Below are positions 35,501-47,100 of a DNA stretch of 64,000 nucleotides, piece after piece. The translations under genes were made by a program, and so were the position numbers. The DNA lies in assembly GCA_958450365.1 (NCBI GenBank), contig CAUEEP010000758.1, positions 1,572,565-1,636,564 on the forward strand, read 5' to 3'. A model generated the notes under the pieces. The model searched no databases. It was not told where the DNA came from and saw only the letters and a program-made list of their open reading frames with translations. The stretch comes from Mesorhabditis belari. Taxonomy: Eukaryota; Nematoda; Chromadorea; Rhabditida; Rhabditidae. Positions within the stretch are counted from its first letter, which is position 1, and every line of letters begins with the position of its first letter.

Positions 35501-36343
35501 CAAAATTTGGGAACGCACCTTCCTGACGCGCTCAATTTTTCATTTTCATGGCTGGCAATGAGTTAAACTCAAAATCGAATAACTTATATATGTATTTTAT
35601 TTAAATATTGATGCGTGACAAATTGAGTGCACCAGAAAGGGTGTGTTTCAAGCTTTTCAAAGCCAAAGTCCCCAGGAAAAGTGGTGGATCTGTAGGATAG
35701 ATTTTTAAGAGTATGACATTGATTATTGATATTGATTATTGATTAGCTAAATCTATAGATGAAAGGGAAGTTGTAGATTTGCCATCCAGATAATCAAATT
35801 TACATACCTGGCTTATAATCCTCTTTATATGGGCTTTTTCGGGGTCGAGTCGTGAGGTATTTGTAAGGAATGTAGAGCACAAGGCCTGCCGCCACTCCAA
35901 CCGCAGCTTTACCTAAAGCTAGGGATTGTAATCTTTAGAAAAACAACTTTAGATATAGTTACCGTAAATACTGTATTAGTACCCCACTCCCATAATGACG
36001 GTGCGGAGTGTTGCGTAGTCTAGCTTTGAACGCGTTTTTCTCGACGCTGGTTTATGCTACAATGCGCATTTAGGTATCAAAAAATAGCTGAAATTCAGGG
36101 CTATTTTTTGATACCAAAGACGAATTTTTTGAAAGTACGAGCCCTTTGAAAAAGATGAAATACTAAAAAACTTTTGCGACTAAGCGACTGTACGAGGGGG
36201 TACTATTACAGTATTTACCGTAAGTTGGTTTTCATATTTTCATTTCATTAGAAATGCTAATGTCAAAGTTCTGACTGACCCCATCCCGGGAGAGTGTCGA
36301 ATTGACTCTTCAAACAACTCAGACTCCACTCCTTGCACGGCAT
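29540..36343 (-). CDS. FAXC/CDR-like GST-fold protein with N-terminal membrane anchor
   Basis: ATG 36343 starts a short exon; exon 2 (about 35935-35808) has a hydrophobic segment (G-K-A-A-V-G-V-A-A-G-L-V-L-Y-I) as membrane anchor. A thioredoxin-like part follows (about 34015-33905, Y-L-Y-Q-F-Y-R-T with P-N-V-S-N-Y-C-L-K-L-E-T-W-L; about 33705-33605, K-E-G-T-M-P-F-V-E-L-D-G), then the alpha-helical C-terminal half (exons about 33010-32932, 32780-32718, 32640-32563, 31562-31510, 30990-30910, 30790-30640 with F-G-F-L-S-Q-I-V-Y-A-P-Y-P and Y-V-N-R-I-K-A), and a last exon (29690-29540) starting F-W-P-D-W and ending TAA. These are the signatures of failed-axon-connections (FAXC) and nematode CDR proteins, which have a metaxin/GST-like fold. 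The catalytic GST motif is not obvious. Introns hold a mariner, tRNA-like sequences, palindromes and a MITE. Confidence 0.87.
29745..30560. mobile_element. Nested palindromic element in FAXC-like intron
   Basis: The core 30165-30500 is a near-perfect palindrome: TTGGATCGTTTGCGCAATTT and TTAATGTCATTTTGTTGCAA pair with their inverse to about 30415, and outer arms (AACTGAGTATCTTTAGATGC) extend the stem. Flanking 29745-30060 and 30530-30560 hold further partial copies (GGATCTTTTGCGCAACTTGC). A single arm also occurs at 7428-7520. Confidence 0.85.
31312..31392 (-). tRNA. tRNA-like sequence (anticodon loop reads ACC)
   Basis: Minus strand: GGTAGCCTAGAGGTTAGAGC is a good A box/D arm; TAGT-CTACCAA-ACTA forms an anticodon arm with ACC; GGATTCAATTCC resembles a B box. 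The variable region is long and acceptor pairing weak, so function is doubtful; a Gly-type or decayed tRNA. Confidence 0.4.
31592..32463 (+). mobile_element. Degraded mariner transposon
   Basis: Ends TTGGGTTGGTGAATTGAAAA and TTTTCAATTCACCAACCCAA are inverted repeats flanking about 870 bases. Interior frames carry mariner transposase pieces: H-D-N-A-R-P-H-V-A near 32105 (around the second catalytic Asp), and R-G-I-R-K-L-P-V-K-W near 31985 and 32340. Frames are broken, the element is internally rearranged (R-G-I-R-K-L segment is present twice) and the N-terminal DNA-binding part is missing, so it is non-functional. It sits in an intron of the FAXC-like gene. Confidence 0.85.
32105..32400 (+). 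pseudogene. Mariner transposase remnant
   Basis: The open stretch 32041-32235 contains the H-D-N-A-R-P-H motif and a W-K-L-L-S-H-P-H segment, normally W-E-x-L-x-H-P-P-Y-S-P-D; the sequence then loses frame. The downstream K-L-P-V-K-W tail ends near 32395. Catalytic DD34D residues cannot all be present in one frame. Confidence 0.7.
33430..33500 (-). tRNA. tRNA-like sequence with perfect B box
   Basis: Minus strand: CAGGTTCGAATCCTG forms a perfect T arm and B box; GCGAT...ATCGC pairs as an anticodon-like stem but with a loop of ten bases containing CAT; the D arm is degenerate. Intronic in the FAXC-like gene. Likely a pseudogene or tRNA-derived repeat. Confidence 0.4.
34367..34456 (+). repeat. 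G-run cluster with G-quadruplex potential
   Basis: Runs of 10, 12 and about 18 G on the plus strand are separated by short A-rich spacers. Both sides carry related flanks (AATGCCAGTCAGGAGCAGG and AATGCCAGCCAGGGGCAGG, and GGCTCAGGTTGGA twice), so the cluster sits inside a short duplicated unit. In an otherwise AT-rich intron this is striking. Confidence 0.8.
34636..35035. mobile_element. Palindromic repeat family D, copy 1
   Basis: The inverted arms TGGGCTCAAATTTCTTGGTG and CACCAAGAAATTTGAGCTCA flank a 100-base centre. The unit and its right-hand flank (TTTCTAGTGCATTCAGCTCT, AGCTAATTGTTGATGAAATA, TTCAAGATCTTCAAGAG) reappear inverted at 49360-49745. Non-coding. Confidence 0.8.
35958..36222. 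mobile_element. MITE family A, copy 4 (intronic)
   Basis: Starts TTACCGTAAATACTGTATTA and ends GTACTATTACAGTATTTACC; same orientation as copy 1. Lies in intron 1 of the FAXC-like gene, between the first exon and the membrane-anchor exon. Confidence 0.9.
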
Positions 36344-36895
36344 TTTTCTTTTCTTGTCTGAAAGGCAAAACGAATGACAATGAAATAAAAAAAGTAAATA
36401 CAAGTAAGTTCAATATGAAAAGAGATATGCACTCTAACTCAGCTCAAAATTCTTTCTGTTTTCTGTTTTTAAAATTTGTTAAACAGCAGGCCCGTTGTAC
36501 CCACTGCTACAAAGGAATCATTTTTTTTTGCTTTAAGATTTGAAATTTAATATTATAGAATGTTATGAGTATGGGTTTATTTCAAAAACAATAAGATTTA
36601 AGGTTTTTTTTTGCAAAACCAATGCTTAAAAGGGAAAAATCACGTTCAAATTAGTCGAATTAGCTGAACAAAGCAGCAAAGAACATAGAAAACAGCAAGA
36701 ATCTGGGTTTAAGAAATAATTTTAAATTTAAATAAGATAGACAAATGATAGATTAAATTCTAGTAGTCAAGAAAATAGAAATTTGAACGCAAACTGTGAA
36801 GAATTTGAACAATACAGGATACAAGGATTTGAAGGGAGATTTGAAAGGGGAAATTCGATAAAAAAGTTGAAACACTGAAACAGGGAAAGAGCACA

Positions 36896-37060
36896 GGAAG
36901 AAGAAGAAGAAGAGGAGGAGGAGGAGAAGAGGAAGAGGAAGAAGGAGGAAAAGAAGAGGAAGAAGAAGGAGAAGAAGAAGAAGAAAAAGAAGGAAAAGAA
37001 AAAGAAAGAATGAAAATGAAAAGGAATTGGAAGAGAAAGGGGAAGGGGGGCAAAGAGAGG
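36896..37060. repeat. Polypurine (GAA/GGA) tract
   Basis: About 165 bases of almost pure A and G on the plus strand. The long minus-strand frames over it are low-complexity artefacts. Such tracts can form triplex DNA. Confidence 0.85.
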
Positions 37061-38331
37061 GGTGCAGAGGGGCGCCCACCCTGCTCTGCTTACCTCTTCT
37101 CCCCTCTCCCCTCTCCCCTCTAACATTGTCGCCAAGGCATGAGCACAGAGCATATGAAGAGAGGCTTGGATAGAGCCAAAATTGAGAGAAATCAGAGATA
37201 AATGTTGCTCTATTCCCCTGCCGTTTCCTCTCTTTCAACCATCCTTTTCTCTCTCGATCTCTCCCGTGATGCCTATATTTCGTTGAGTTGTTTACTGGTT
37301 GTCTCCAATGAATTTTACTTCGTTCTTTCCGCACAACGATGCAATAAACAAAGCAAAAAAGGGAAATTGCTGAAAATTCTTTGAAACTAGTGGAGGATTT
37401 TGAGGCAAAAGCAGATGTGATTTGAATATAAATATAATGAAAATCAAAAGAATAGAAGTTTCAAATATTCTCTTATATTTCGATATACTGATATCTCGTT
37501 TTACGATTTCAAATACTCGATTTGCTTCAAATACTACTGAAAACAAAACAGACTGCTTCAAATTCAAACTGCTTTCTGAGTGCAAATGTGTAGTTGTCTT
37601 TGGGAAAAAATGTAGAGGAACAGTCAAGGAAAAAAAAGTAGCAATCTACGAAGTTTCTCTAGTTTCTCCAACTTCAAAACTTACGGATATGGTCTCAAAA
37701 TAGAAATATATTGAAAGAAATAAGGGGTTTTATGAATTTTACGATGCTTACAAGAAAAAGAAAAGCACACAAATCAGCACTGAATTTTCAGAGTTTAAGT
37801 TATATCTTAATACATTCAGAAAGTTTTTCTACAAGTGAACTTGTCTTGTCTTGTCTTGTTCCTGCCTTGTCATTTGTCAAGTGCTGGACTCAATAAATCT
37901 AAAAGTATCAAGTAGATAAGTTAGAGCGATGTTTTAGAATCAAAATTAACTTTTAAGATATAGATTACTGCAAATGGAACACAGAAAATTAATGATGAAA
38001 TTTCGAGAATTGCAATAGATCACACTAGAGTCAAAAAGCAACTGACACCTAGAAAAAGATAAAAGAGAAAAAAAACAGTTGACTTATGATTATCAGAGAA
38101 AACGAAGAGATAAAGAAGACGACAAAAAGAATGACTGCTCGTGCTTGTGACTGCTCGAATTTCTTATTTCTAAAAGGACTCTTGCCAACACATCTGTGTC
38201 CATTTGAACAAAGAAAAGAAATAGGACATGTGACAAAAAGTTTCCAGGTGTTTGGGTACTTTTGATCGAATAACTGCGAAAAGACAATACCAAAAAATTC
38301 AATGCTTCGGCCCAATTCAAGATATTTGAAT

Positions 38332-38802
38332 TAGCTTCTGAGCTGCCAACTGAATCTGAACTCTACATCGACTCAAAGTTGAGTGACTGACTGACTCTTT
38401 TGGTGGAGTTGCACTAGTCTACCTAATCGAGAAAAACTAATCGAGAAGTCTACCTAATCGAAATCATTACAATTTAAATCACAACTAAATCTAAACTCGA
38501 ACAGAAACAGTTTAGACTTTTCACTTGAAGCTTACGAATGCACTAACAGAGATATTACTCGATGTCTTCACCGGATAGCTCACTGGTTAGAGCAATTGTC
38601 TGGAAAGGAAAAGTCGAGGGCTCAATCCCCTCTCAATCTACTTTTTTTTGCTAATTCATTCACTTCTTTTTTACTGCTCTGGCCCACAAAAACCATCCAG
38701 AATCAGACTTGAACTTGATATTAGCTTCTGATCTGCCAACTCTACATCGACTCAAAGTTGAGTCAAGTCACTGACTCTTTTGGTGGAGTTGCACTAGTCT
38801 GA
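38332..38802. repeat. Direct repeats flanking a tRNA-like sequence
   Basis: TTAGCTTCTGAGCTGCCAAC ... TGGTGGAGTTGCACTAGTCT at 38332-38420 recurs at 38721-38802 with a 13-base deletion and small changes. The tRNA-like sequence 38572-38644 lies between them. Confidence 0.75.
38572..38644 (+). tRNA. tRNA-like sequence (anticodon loop reads GGA)
   Basis: GGATAGCTCACTGGTTAGAGC is a good D arm/A box; the anticodon loop reads CTGGAAA; GAGGG-CTCAATC-CCCTC is a perfect five-pair T arm. Acceptor pairing (ACCGGAT with TCTCAATC) is poor. GGA would be serine, but there is no long variable arm, so it is not a normal tRNA-Ser. Closely related to the sequence at 42293-42366. Confidence 0.4.
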
Positions 38803-39916
38803 CTTGGTTTGCAGGCTTTGGAGCTCTAGAACATCGTTGCTCATTGTCAAGGTAATTGTAAGTCTTAAAGATACTATTTGTCTTTCTCTCACTACAATTT
38901 TTTATACGAAACTAGAGTATGCAGGCGTTAAAACTGAATAGATGTTTTTGTTTGCAGATTTAAAAGATATTCAGTCTATTTTTCCGGTATATTGTAATGG
39001 AATTTTTATTTTTTTGTATTTTTAGAGTCCCTTAAAGTGGCGTTTACGGCCGTAGAACATTCTTTGACGTTTACAGCCGCCTCCCGGTTCTGCACTCCAT
39101 TAAAATTGATTTAAAAAGTTTAAAAAACGCCCGACTTTGATAATTTGAATTATTTTGGTTTTTATTTTCAAGCTTTTTTCACTAAGAGTTGCTTATATGT
39201 GCTCTTTTTGTATCGCTCGTAGGAAAAAGCAGCATCCGGCACACTGCGCCGGGCAATTAAACCGCCTTGAGCATATCGATTTTCTGATATCTGAACCAAA
39301 TCTGAACCAAATCTTAACAATACCCCTAGTTTTTTTTGATTCAAAAACAATTTTAAAGCCTAAATGACCTAAATGACCTCTAGAAATCCTAGCAAATAGC
39401 TTGAAAACGGAAATGATTTTAAAAAAAAGAAGTTTTTCTTGTTTTGACACTAAATATTGGATCAAAAATTTTCATATTTCATTTGTTTAAACTTTCTTTG
39501 ATTGAAAAAGTGCTGAAAATTGCTTTAATATGCGTTATTTAAATCGTTGTCAAGGCTTTTCATCGACAAAAACTTTTAAAATGATGTTTTCTCCATGTTA
39601 ACCTCCGCAAAAATCACCTCAACGTCAAAAGACGTAAAAAAGCGGGAATTACACGGAAATTCACGCTTTTTCGGGGAACTCTGAACCCATTTTCTGTCTT
39701 GAATTTGGGTCATTCATATATGAAAAGAGCCAAGAGAAAACCCTAATAATTTGCGCGGAATTTCATTGCCGTGAAACTTTTTCTCGTGGCAGATTGTTCG
39801 GAAACGTTTTCCACTCAGACTTCATTGATTCAGCTCAATAAAATTTCTTTTCCTAAAGAATTGATTCCACTACCGTACTCCAGAGTTCTACCACAATAGC
39901 TTTTGAAATTTCGAAT

Positions 39917-42900
39917 ATGACAAGCGACGGTAGCAGCTTAAAACTCGATCGTTGCTTTATGCCGATCAAAAACGATACAGAAGAAGAGGCGAAAGAGTAT
40001 TTTCTCAACACTTTGGGTTATATCGAGGCGTTAATTGTGACTATGGCTGTAAGTTTTCGGCTTTCCGGCTACAAAAATCCGGCTACAAATCCGGCTACAA
40101 ATCTTTCCGGCTACAAATCTTTCCGGCTACAAATCCGGCTGGCATTACCTGCTACGATTAGGCTGGCATTACCGGCTATTAGGCGTACTATCTTCAATAT
40201 TTATTACTAGATTTAGATTACCAATAAATTACTAGATTTAGACCTCATTTTGTACAAGTTTAATACTAGAAAGAAACACACTTAACAACTTTAAGTGACT
40301 TTATTCAAAATGATTGCCTTTTGCGCTGCTGTTGCTTGCCTAGAAACACTTGTGGAGCGTCTACTGTGGCATAAAATGAGTTTGTCACCAGCTTAAGTTA
40401 AGTTAAGCGTTAAGCTTTCGTCGAAAAACCAAAACCGAAATCAAAATCTGTTTCTAACATTTTTAATGCCCCGTAGATTCAAAATAATGTAAATAGTGAA
40501 GACTTTCTTATTGGTAAATAACAACAACTGGGATCCGACTTCTTTTGGCGGAATTTGGTGATCAAGTTCCGATGAATCGATGATTCAGAATATCAAATTT
40601 AGTAAACTGGAAAAAAAAAATCTAGAAATCGAGTTTGTTCCAACTTCTATGAAATGCTTTCTTAACGATTTTTTGTCATAAATCAATTTTGAGAGCGCTA
40701 AACGATTTCCGAGCTCAAAAGTCTCCATAAATAAAGCAAAAGCTTGGAAACCGTAAAATAGATATGTAAATACCGTATTTTCTCTGATAGTAGAACCCTG
40801 AACGTCGTCCAGATTGCTCGAAATCTCGAGAACCGCTTATCAGAACCTATCGATGTGGGGTCGGAAAATGTAGCTGACGATGAGATCTTGTGGGGGATTT
40901 GAGTGTTGAGCTTCTGCAAAAGCTTGGAAACCGTAAAATAGTGATCAACTCGGCTCGCCGGGGTGCACTACTATTAGAGAAAATACGGTATTAAATTTAT
41001 TTATTATTGACAACAATTGATATTATTAAATTTATAAATATACGATGATTTTCCCAGATTTCCTGCCTTTCTCTCCTCCTCATGATCTGGGCTGTGTGGG
41101 TGATTTATCGCCAGAAACGGATGAGCTCGCTTGTGCGTAAATATTTCTTCGTCGAGTATGCATCAAGACTTTACTTGATACTCTTTTTTCAACTTTATAT
41201 AAATCCTTTACTTTTTTGGTGAGTTTCACTGAAAGACAAGAGTGATTTTTAAAAAAAAAAACTGCTAATTTGACGACGAATTTCAGGCCGGAGGAAATCG
41301 GGAAAACTCCGGCTTTCATCGACACTCTGATCACATATCTCTATTCGGTTTTCACGTTAAGCTGTCCATTTGCTCAAATGGCTCTTTCGGGAAATCGATT
41401 TTTAGCGGTGGCATTTAATGGACGATTTTACTATTTGATGTCACAAAGGGAGACACTTCAAGTCGTGATTTTGATCGTCGCGCCGTTGCTTCTACATTTC
41501 CCACAATTGTTGCGTGAGTTGAGCTTCAATTCCAATTTTGAAACATCAATTAAAATCATGAATTAATTACAATTACAATCATTAATTAATTACAATTACA
41601 ATTATCAATTAATTACAATTACAATTTGAAACATCATCAACTACATCAATTACACATGGAGCTTTAGTTTTACTAGCTACTGAAAAGCAAACAAAAACTT
41701 TTTCTAAAGAAGAAAGCTTTAAATAAAGCTTTGGTAATTTCAATTCAAAATTCAAAATTTTAGCTTCTTGTTCTCCATACAACACCGATTGCTACGGAGA
41801 AGTCGGTTTTGGGGGTAAAAGAAAAGAAAAAAAACTCTAAACATAAACTTTTTATAGGTTATTGTCCACAAATCGCGTGGATTGCGGTATTTGCCGCCTC
41901 GATTTTCGGTCTAATCACGATAATTATGGATATTTGTGTGTGGCGGATGTTGAAAAAAAGAAGGGTTTGCAGAAAAGTCGATTTTAAAATATCAAACTTG
42001 TTCAGAAAGACGCCCATCTCTTGAACAATCCTGGAGAAAAAACTGAGCGACGACTGTGTCGTCATGTGGGTTTTTTTGTTTTGTTCAACTCCTAAATTGA
42101 GTTCCTAAATTTTCAGATGCTTCTCAATCATGTTTCCACGTTGATCATCGGCTTGATTGTCAGTATAATCTCGGGATCGCTCACAAATGACGAGCTGTTG
42201 CAAGCGGTCATTCAGACAAATTTACACGTGCCGATAGCTGCCGTGGTACAGGGGTGAGTGGCTTGATTAATAAAGTAAAGTAAAGAATGGCAAAGAAAGA
42301 TTTCCGGAGAGAGATTGAACCCTTTTGCTTTCCAAGCAGATGCTCTAACCATTGATTCATCCGGTATCTTCTTGCTAGAGAAAAAAAGAGGGAATACAAG
42401 GGGAAGAGAAAAGAAGAGTCAATCTTGACAAGACAATGCAAAAAGGCTTTGACTCAAAGAGTTCTAAAGTAGTTTAAAACTGAAGGCTTTCAAAAAAATT
42501 TAAAATCGAATTTGTTTGAACGACGCAATTCTGAGAAAATCCGAGAAGATCAGATCTGAGAAAAAGAAACAGATCAGATCGTATCGTTCTCCCAGTTTAC
42601 TGATTGTTTATGAACTGCAATTGCTTAAAAGGATGTAGAATTTGAAGCAGAAATACAGCCAAATTAAGGCATTTAAGGCAAAAAAACAATCCCAAAAATT
42701 TGAACATAGTGACGAAAATGAAAAATAAAAGCCTTATAAGCTTTCCAAATTTTCAAATTTCAAATTTCACTTATTTCTAAGTTTTGGCTGATGATACGCA
42801 AATGATATGATGATTGAGATGATTGAAAGCGGTTTTCGAGAGCCCTAATTCAATACTAAAATCACTCAAAAGATCTAATCAATAGCGAAATGTAACTTGA

Positions 42901-43182
42901 AGAAGTTCCCCTTGTTAGTTAAATTAGCTAAATTAGCTAAATTCGCTAAATTAGCTAAATTTTGCCTTTTCTTCGCTTATCTAGATCCAATTTTCAATCG
43001 TTTCCAATTTCAGCTTCATCTTGATCTGGTTCCTTCAAAGTTATCGCTGTTGTGCGTCAAAAGGAAAGTTGGAAATGGCGAGCAACGAAGAGAAGATGAG
43101 AACGACTCGAGCGGTTTCGATGAGTGCTCCAATTTCCCGCCAAAATGTTATTATCACAAAGATGTCAATTGTTCAGCTCTGA
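39917..43182 (+). CDS. Nematode 7TM chemoreceptor-like protein, tandem copy 1
   Basis: Exons at 39917-40048, about 41060-41219, 41287-41512, 41764-41815, 41859-41965, 42007-42067, 42119-42254 and 43014-43182 join into a protein of roughly 330 residues ending TGA 43180-43182. Seven hydrophobic segments are visible: Y-I-E-A-L-I-V-T-M-A (TM1, split by intron 1), Y-L-I-L-F-F-Q-L-Y-I (TM2), a TM3 ending in A-L-S-G-N-R-F-L-A-V-A-F (the nematode serpentine version of the DRY region), V-V-I-L-I-V-A-P-L-L-L (TM4), I-A-W-I-A-V-F-A-A-S-I-F (TM5), L-I-I-G-L-I-V-S-I-I-S (TM6) and a last segment W-F-L-Q-S-Y-R-C-C before a Ser/Lys tail. Chemosensory membrane receptor by analogy; the srX-type subfamily is not assigned. 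Paralogue at 44104. Confidence 0.8.
40755..40990. mobile_element. Repeat family C, copy 2 (intronic)
   Basis: TACCGTATTTTCTCTGATAG opens and TTAGAGAAAATACGGTA closes it, giving terminal inverted repeats of about 16 bases. Shares its interior with 20832-21060. In intron 1 of the first receptor gene. Confidence 0.75.
42293..42366 (-). tRNA. tRNA-like sequence (anticodon loop reads GGA), intronic
   Basis: Minus strand: CCGGA pairs with TCCGG as acceptor core, AATGGTTAGAGC is D-arm-like, TGC-TTGGAAA-GCA forms the anticodon arm with GGA, and GGGTTCAATCTC is B-box-like. Same family as 38572-38644. No long variable arm. In the last intron of the first receptor gene, on the opposite strand. Confidence 0.45.
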
Positions 43183-43313
43183 AATGGGAAATAAAAAGTT
43201 GTACAAAAGTTTACAGGGAAACAGGGAAAGTAACGATTTGACGATTATTGCACGATTTGACAATCATCATACAATCAAAAGAACTTTCAGGGTTTTACTA
43301 GAAACGAAATGGG

Positions 43314-43801
43314 GAGTGGGACAAATGCGACCTTTTTTTTGCGCACCCGGACATTTGCGCACCTTTTTTTCCGCACCTGGCCCATTAGCGCATCTTTTTT
43401 CGCGTTTTAAAAAAGCTCTAAAAAGCTAATATTAACCAATTTCTATTCAAAAAGTTGTTTTTCTAGGTAATTTGAGGGTGTAGAATTCAAATTTTGACAT
43501 AATAGAACGTGTGGAATCAATTTGAAAGACAAAACGGGTAGGTCAAATTACAGAAAATTGTCGATTTTTCTCTTTGTATAACTCCGTCCGTTCGCTTCCA
43601 CAAGCTCTGATATGTCAAAATTTCGATTCTACACCCTCAAATTACCGAGAAAAACAACTTTTGGGATAGAAATTGGTTAATATTAGCTTTTTAGAGCTTT
43701 TTTAAAACGCGAAAAGAGGTGCGCTAATGGGCCGGGTGCGGAAAAAAAGGTGCGCAAATGTCCGGGTGCGCAAAAAAAAGGTCGCATTTGTCCCACTCCC
43801 A
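43314..43801. mobile_element. Foldback element, about 490 bp
   Basis: GTGGGACAAATGCGACC at 43316 is mirrored by GGTCGCATTTGTCCCAC at 43784-43800. The arms (GCGCACCCGGACATTTGCGC; TAAAAAAGCTCTAAAAAGCT; AAATTGAGGGTGTAGAAT-like) stay complementary for over 200 bases each, so the whole unit is one long imperfect hairpin. Lies between the two receptor genes. Confidence 0.85.
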
Positions 43802-44103
43802 CGAAATGATAATACAACGCACATTTATCCCTTGATCAAGTAGTCAAAACAAATGAAAAAAGGCATTTTGTTTACATTTTGAGCTCAAAGCTCAAAGAAC
43901 AAAGTCTTTAGAATTGAAGAAAAAGAATTCTCATGCTTTTCAGGATTTCACAATTTCATTCTTGATCTTCTTTTAGCTGAATATTAAAAAGAAAGGGGTA
44001 ATTGTATTAAACGGACATAATTTGATTCGATCCACGTTTTTAAACCAAGTGATTTTTTTGCGGAAACACTTAGATTTTAAAGATTGACCTTTCTTCTTTA
44101 GCT

Positions 44104-47100
44104 ATGAATTCAACTATTGTACTGAATACTACATCAAATTATGGGATACTTTCAACGACTGGATTTTTATCCAATACTACTAATGATTATGACGTGGAGA
44201 ATGTGACTTTTGAGTACTTTATTGATGCACTTGGATACGCCGAGGCGTTGATAACAATTACTGCGGTTGGTTGAATAAAAAAACTTGTCAGGAGAAAGCA
44301 TTGTTCACCATTTTTCCTTACTAGTTTCATTCAGGTCAAGTCAGAATCTACCAAAATCTAGCTTAGCTCTGGTTTGATCCTATTGCGCTTGATCATTTCA
44401 CCGGCGAGGGCTAGTTGGGGTACGGTACTAGTTAAAAGTAACAAAGAATCGCTGTGAAGACTCGAACTCAAGCAAAAAATAGATAGGGTGACTTGCATCC
44501 GGGCGTCTTACCCACTGAGCCACCAACTTGTATTTTTTCCGATCGCGCGAGAGAAGCCTTGTAAGCGAGATGTCGCTTTTAACGAGAGAGGCGAAAAAGA
44601 TATCTATGCCAGATATCTCGCGTTTGCGCGCGTAAGAGCAGCTGATTTTTGCACCATTTTGATCAGCATCTCTAATTCTTCAACTTCTATTTTGGCATCA
44701 AGCGATCGGGGACGACGAGCTTGGTGTAATTCTGACTTATAGCCCTGGCCTGCCTCTGAACTTGCATTTTCTGGCTTACTGGCTTGATCTCTGGTCCCTG
44801 ACTAGCGCTGAACTGACCTAAGCTGGCTTGGCTCTGAGCTGAGCCTGGGTTGGCCCTGGTTTGACTTGGGTTTAGCCTTGTTTTACCCCCATTTACTCAT
44901 ACTTCCCCCTTTCAGCTCTCATTGATCGCTTTGGTGTTGATGTTGTGGGCGATGTGGGTGATCATTTCACAGAAACGATTGAGCTCTCTCGTTCGGAAAT
45001 ATTTCTTTATCGAATTTTTGTCAAGACTTTATTTAATTGTCTTCTTTCTCAGCTATATCAGTCCAAAAATGTTTTGGTGAGAGTTTTGAGAAAAGGAAAG
45101 TTCGAATCAAATCAAATCGAATCAAATCAAATCGAATCAAATCAAATCAATCGAATCAAATCAAATCGAATCAAATCAAATCGAACTGAATCGAATCGAA
45201 TCGGATCGAATCGGATCGGATCGAATCGGATCGGATCGAATCGGATCGGATCGAATCGGATCGGATCGGATCGGGTCGGATCAAATCGGATCGGATCGAA
45301 TCTAATCGAATCGAATCTAATCGAATCGAATCGAATCGAATCGAATCAAATCGAATCGAATCAAATCGAATCGAATACATTTCTGTGTTCTTTCTTGTGT
45401 TCATTCGAAAAAAATCAATCTGACGCAGTGTGATTGATACCAAATTGGGCAATTGAACCGGATCAGAAAGTTTGGAAAAGTTCGAATTGAATTCTCAGGC
45501 CAGACGCAATGGGCAACGTTCCGCCATTCGTTGATACACTATTCACAACTCTTTACATGATTTTTTCCTTATTATGTCCATTAGCTCAAATGGCACTTTC
45601 TTGTAATCGTTTATTGGCTATTGCATTCAATGGACGATTCTACCGTTTCATGTCACAGAAGGAGATCGTTCAAATCATTGTTTTGGTTTCCACTCCAACA
45701 CTCCTTCATTTACCTCTACTTTTGCGTGAGTGTAGCAATGACTCTTCTAAGTCAAAAAAGATTAGAAAACTTATTTTAGAAAATGTACCGTACTCAGCTT
45801 TTATTGGCTTAATGATATTAGGTTGCCAACTAAATAAACGGACTTTTTCATTAAAAATTGGCTTTACAAATGTTGAATGCACCAAAATTTCAAGCGAAAA
45901 GGCTGAAAGCGATAGTTGCCAGCAGTACTCAGGTTGAGACTCGAGAAAATGGAGATAGTTGCTCGAGATAGTTGCCAGCATAGCAGATAGCAGGCCCAGA
46001 TATCCAGGTTGCGACTCGACCTGCTTTTACTTCTTACCACTCAAATCCCCAATAATCAATCCAATTTCAAAAACTTTTTGCCCTATTTTGTAGAGGAAAT
46101 TCAGAGCTTTCTAATAGTATACAACACTTATTGATTGGGGCTTGCAATCTTTTCATTTTTGGAAAGATATTTGAGCACGGGTTTCATTCCTATCACCGTA
46201 ATAGTTAAAATATTCTAAGCAGTAACCGTACATTTCAGCTTGGTGTTCTTTATACACCGACGAAGTGTATTTCGATGGTGGATTTGGAGGTGAGGGTTTC
46301 ATAACGTTTTACAATTTTTGCAATCATGTCAGGAGATTGCCAAATAATCCTTTGGATATCCGAAGGATCGACAACTGTCATCGGTGTGTTCACACTGCTT
46401 AGCGACATTTGTGTGTGGTTGTTGTTGAGGAGGCGAAGGGTACAATAGATTTTTTTGAGCTTTTTAACAAGTATAAGTATGAGTACATTAAAATATATTC
46501 TACTAGGTATGCATTTTTCACTATTTTCAGAAGAGGAAACGATTTCATTTCAGAAAGATCTCAACCTCATGCACAGTCCAAGCGAGAAAGCGGAAAGGCG
46601 ACTCTGTTATCATGTGAGTACTCTACTAAAATACTTGCTACTATAATATAATAATATATACTTTATTCGGTAAATGAATAAGTGAAACAGAAAAATTGAC
46701 AGAGAATAGAAAAGAGGGGAAATATTGGGTTGGTGCATTGAAAACTGCGGGACTTTGAACTAAAATTTATTCAACATAAAACGATCAATTCATTCGAAAT
46801 AATTTCCATTATTATTGACGACTTGTGCCCATTTTACACGCAATTTGCGGATTCCTCTTTCGTGGTAGGATTTTGGTTTGTGTGTGAGACAAGTGTGAGA
46901 CTCAAAAATCGAGGACTGGAGATGTCCCAGTAGCACTTTTGAGCACTTTTTTCAAAAGAAACCCATTTTGGTGTCAATAGAAAAGTTGTAGAGAATCAAA
47001 AATTAGGCTTATAGCCAAATTTCCAAAAAGATACACTTAGTAGTTTCGATTAAAATGCAAGTTTTGTGAAAATTCATAAATTTGGCATTTCTTGAAAACC

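Larger units (their letters stand above)
36344..39916. other. Gene-free interval with low-complexity DNA
   Basis: Contains a polypurine tract (36896-37060, GAAGAAGAGG-type), a T-rich/pyrimidine complement that keeps three minus frames open (36753-37334, Phe/Ser/Leu/Pro only), a GTCTT repeat near 37850 and a tRNA-like sequence. No supported gene. Confidence 0.5.

Noticed and set aside
36753..37334. 193-codon minus frame rich in Phe, Leu, Ser and Pro
   Set aside because: Complement of a polypurine tract; all three frames are open, which is typical of low complexity.
44945..45433. 162-codon plus frame of Glu-Ser-Asn-Gln-Ile and Gly-Ser-Asn-Arg-Ile repeats
   Set aside because: Driven by a 5-base microsatellite; the true receptor exon ends near 45075 with a GT donor.
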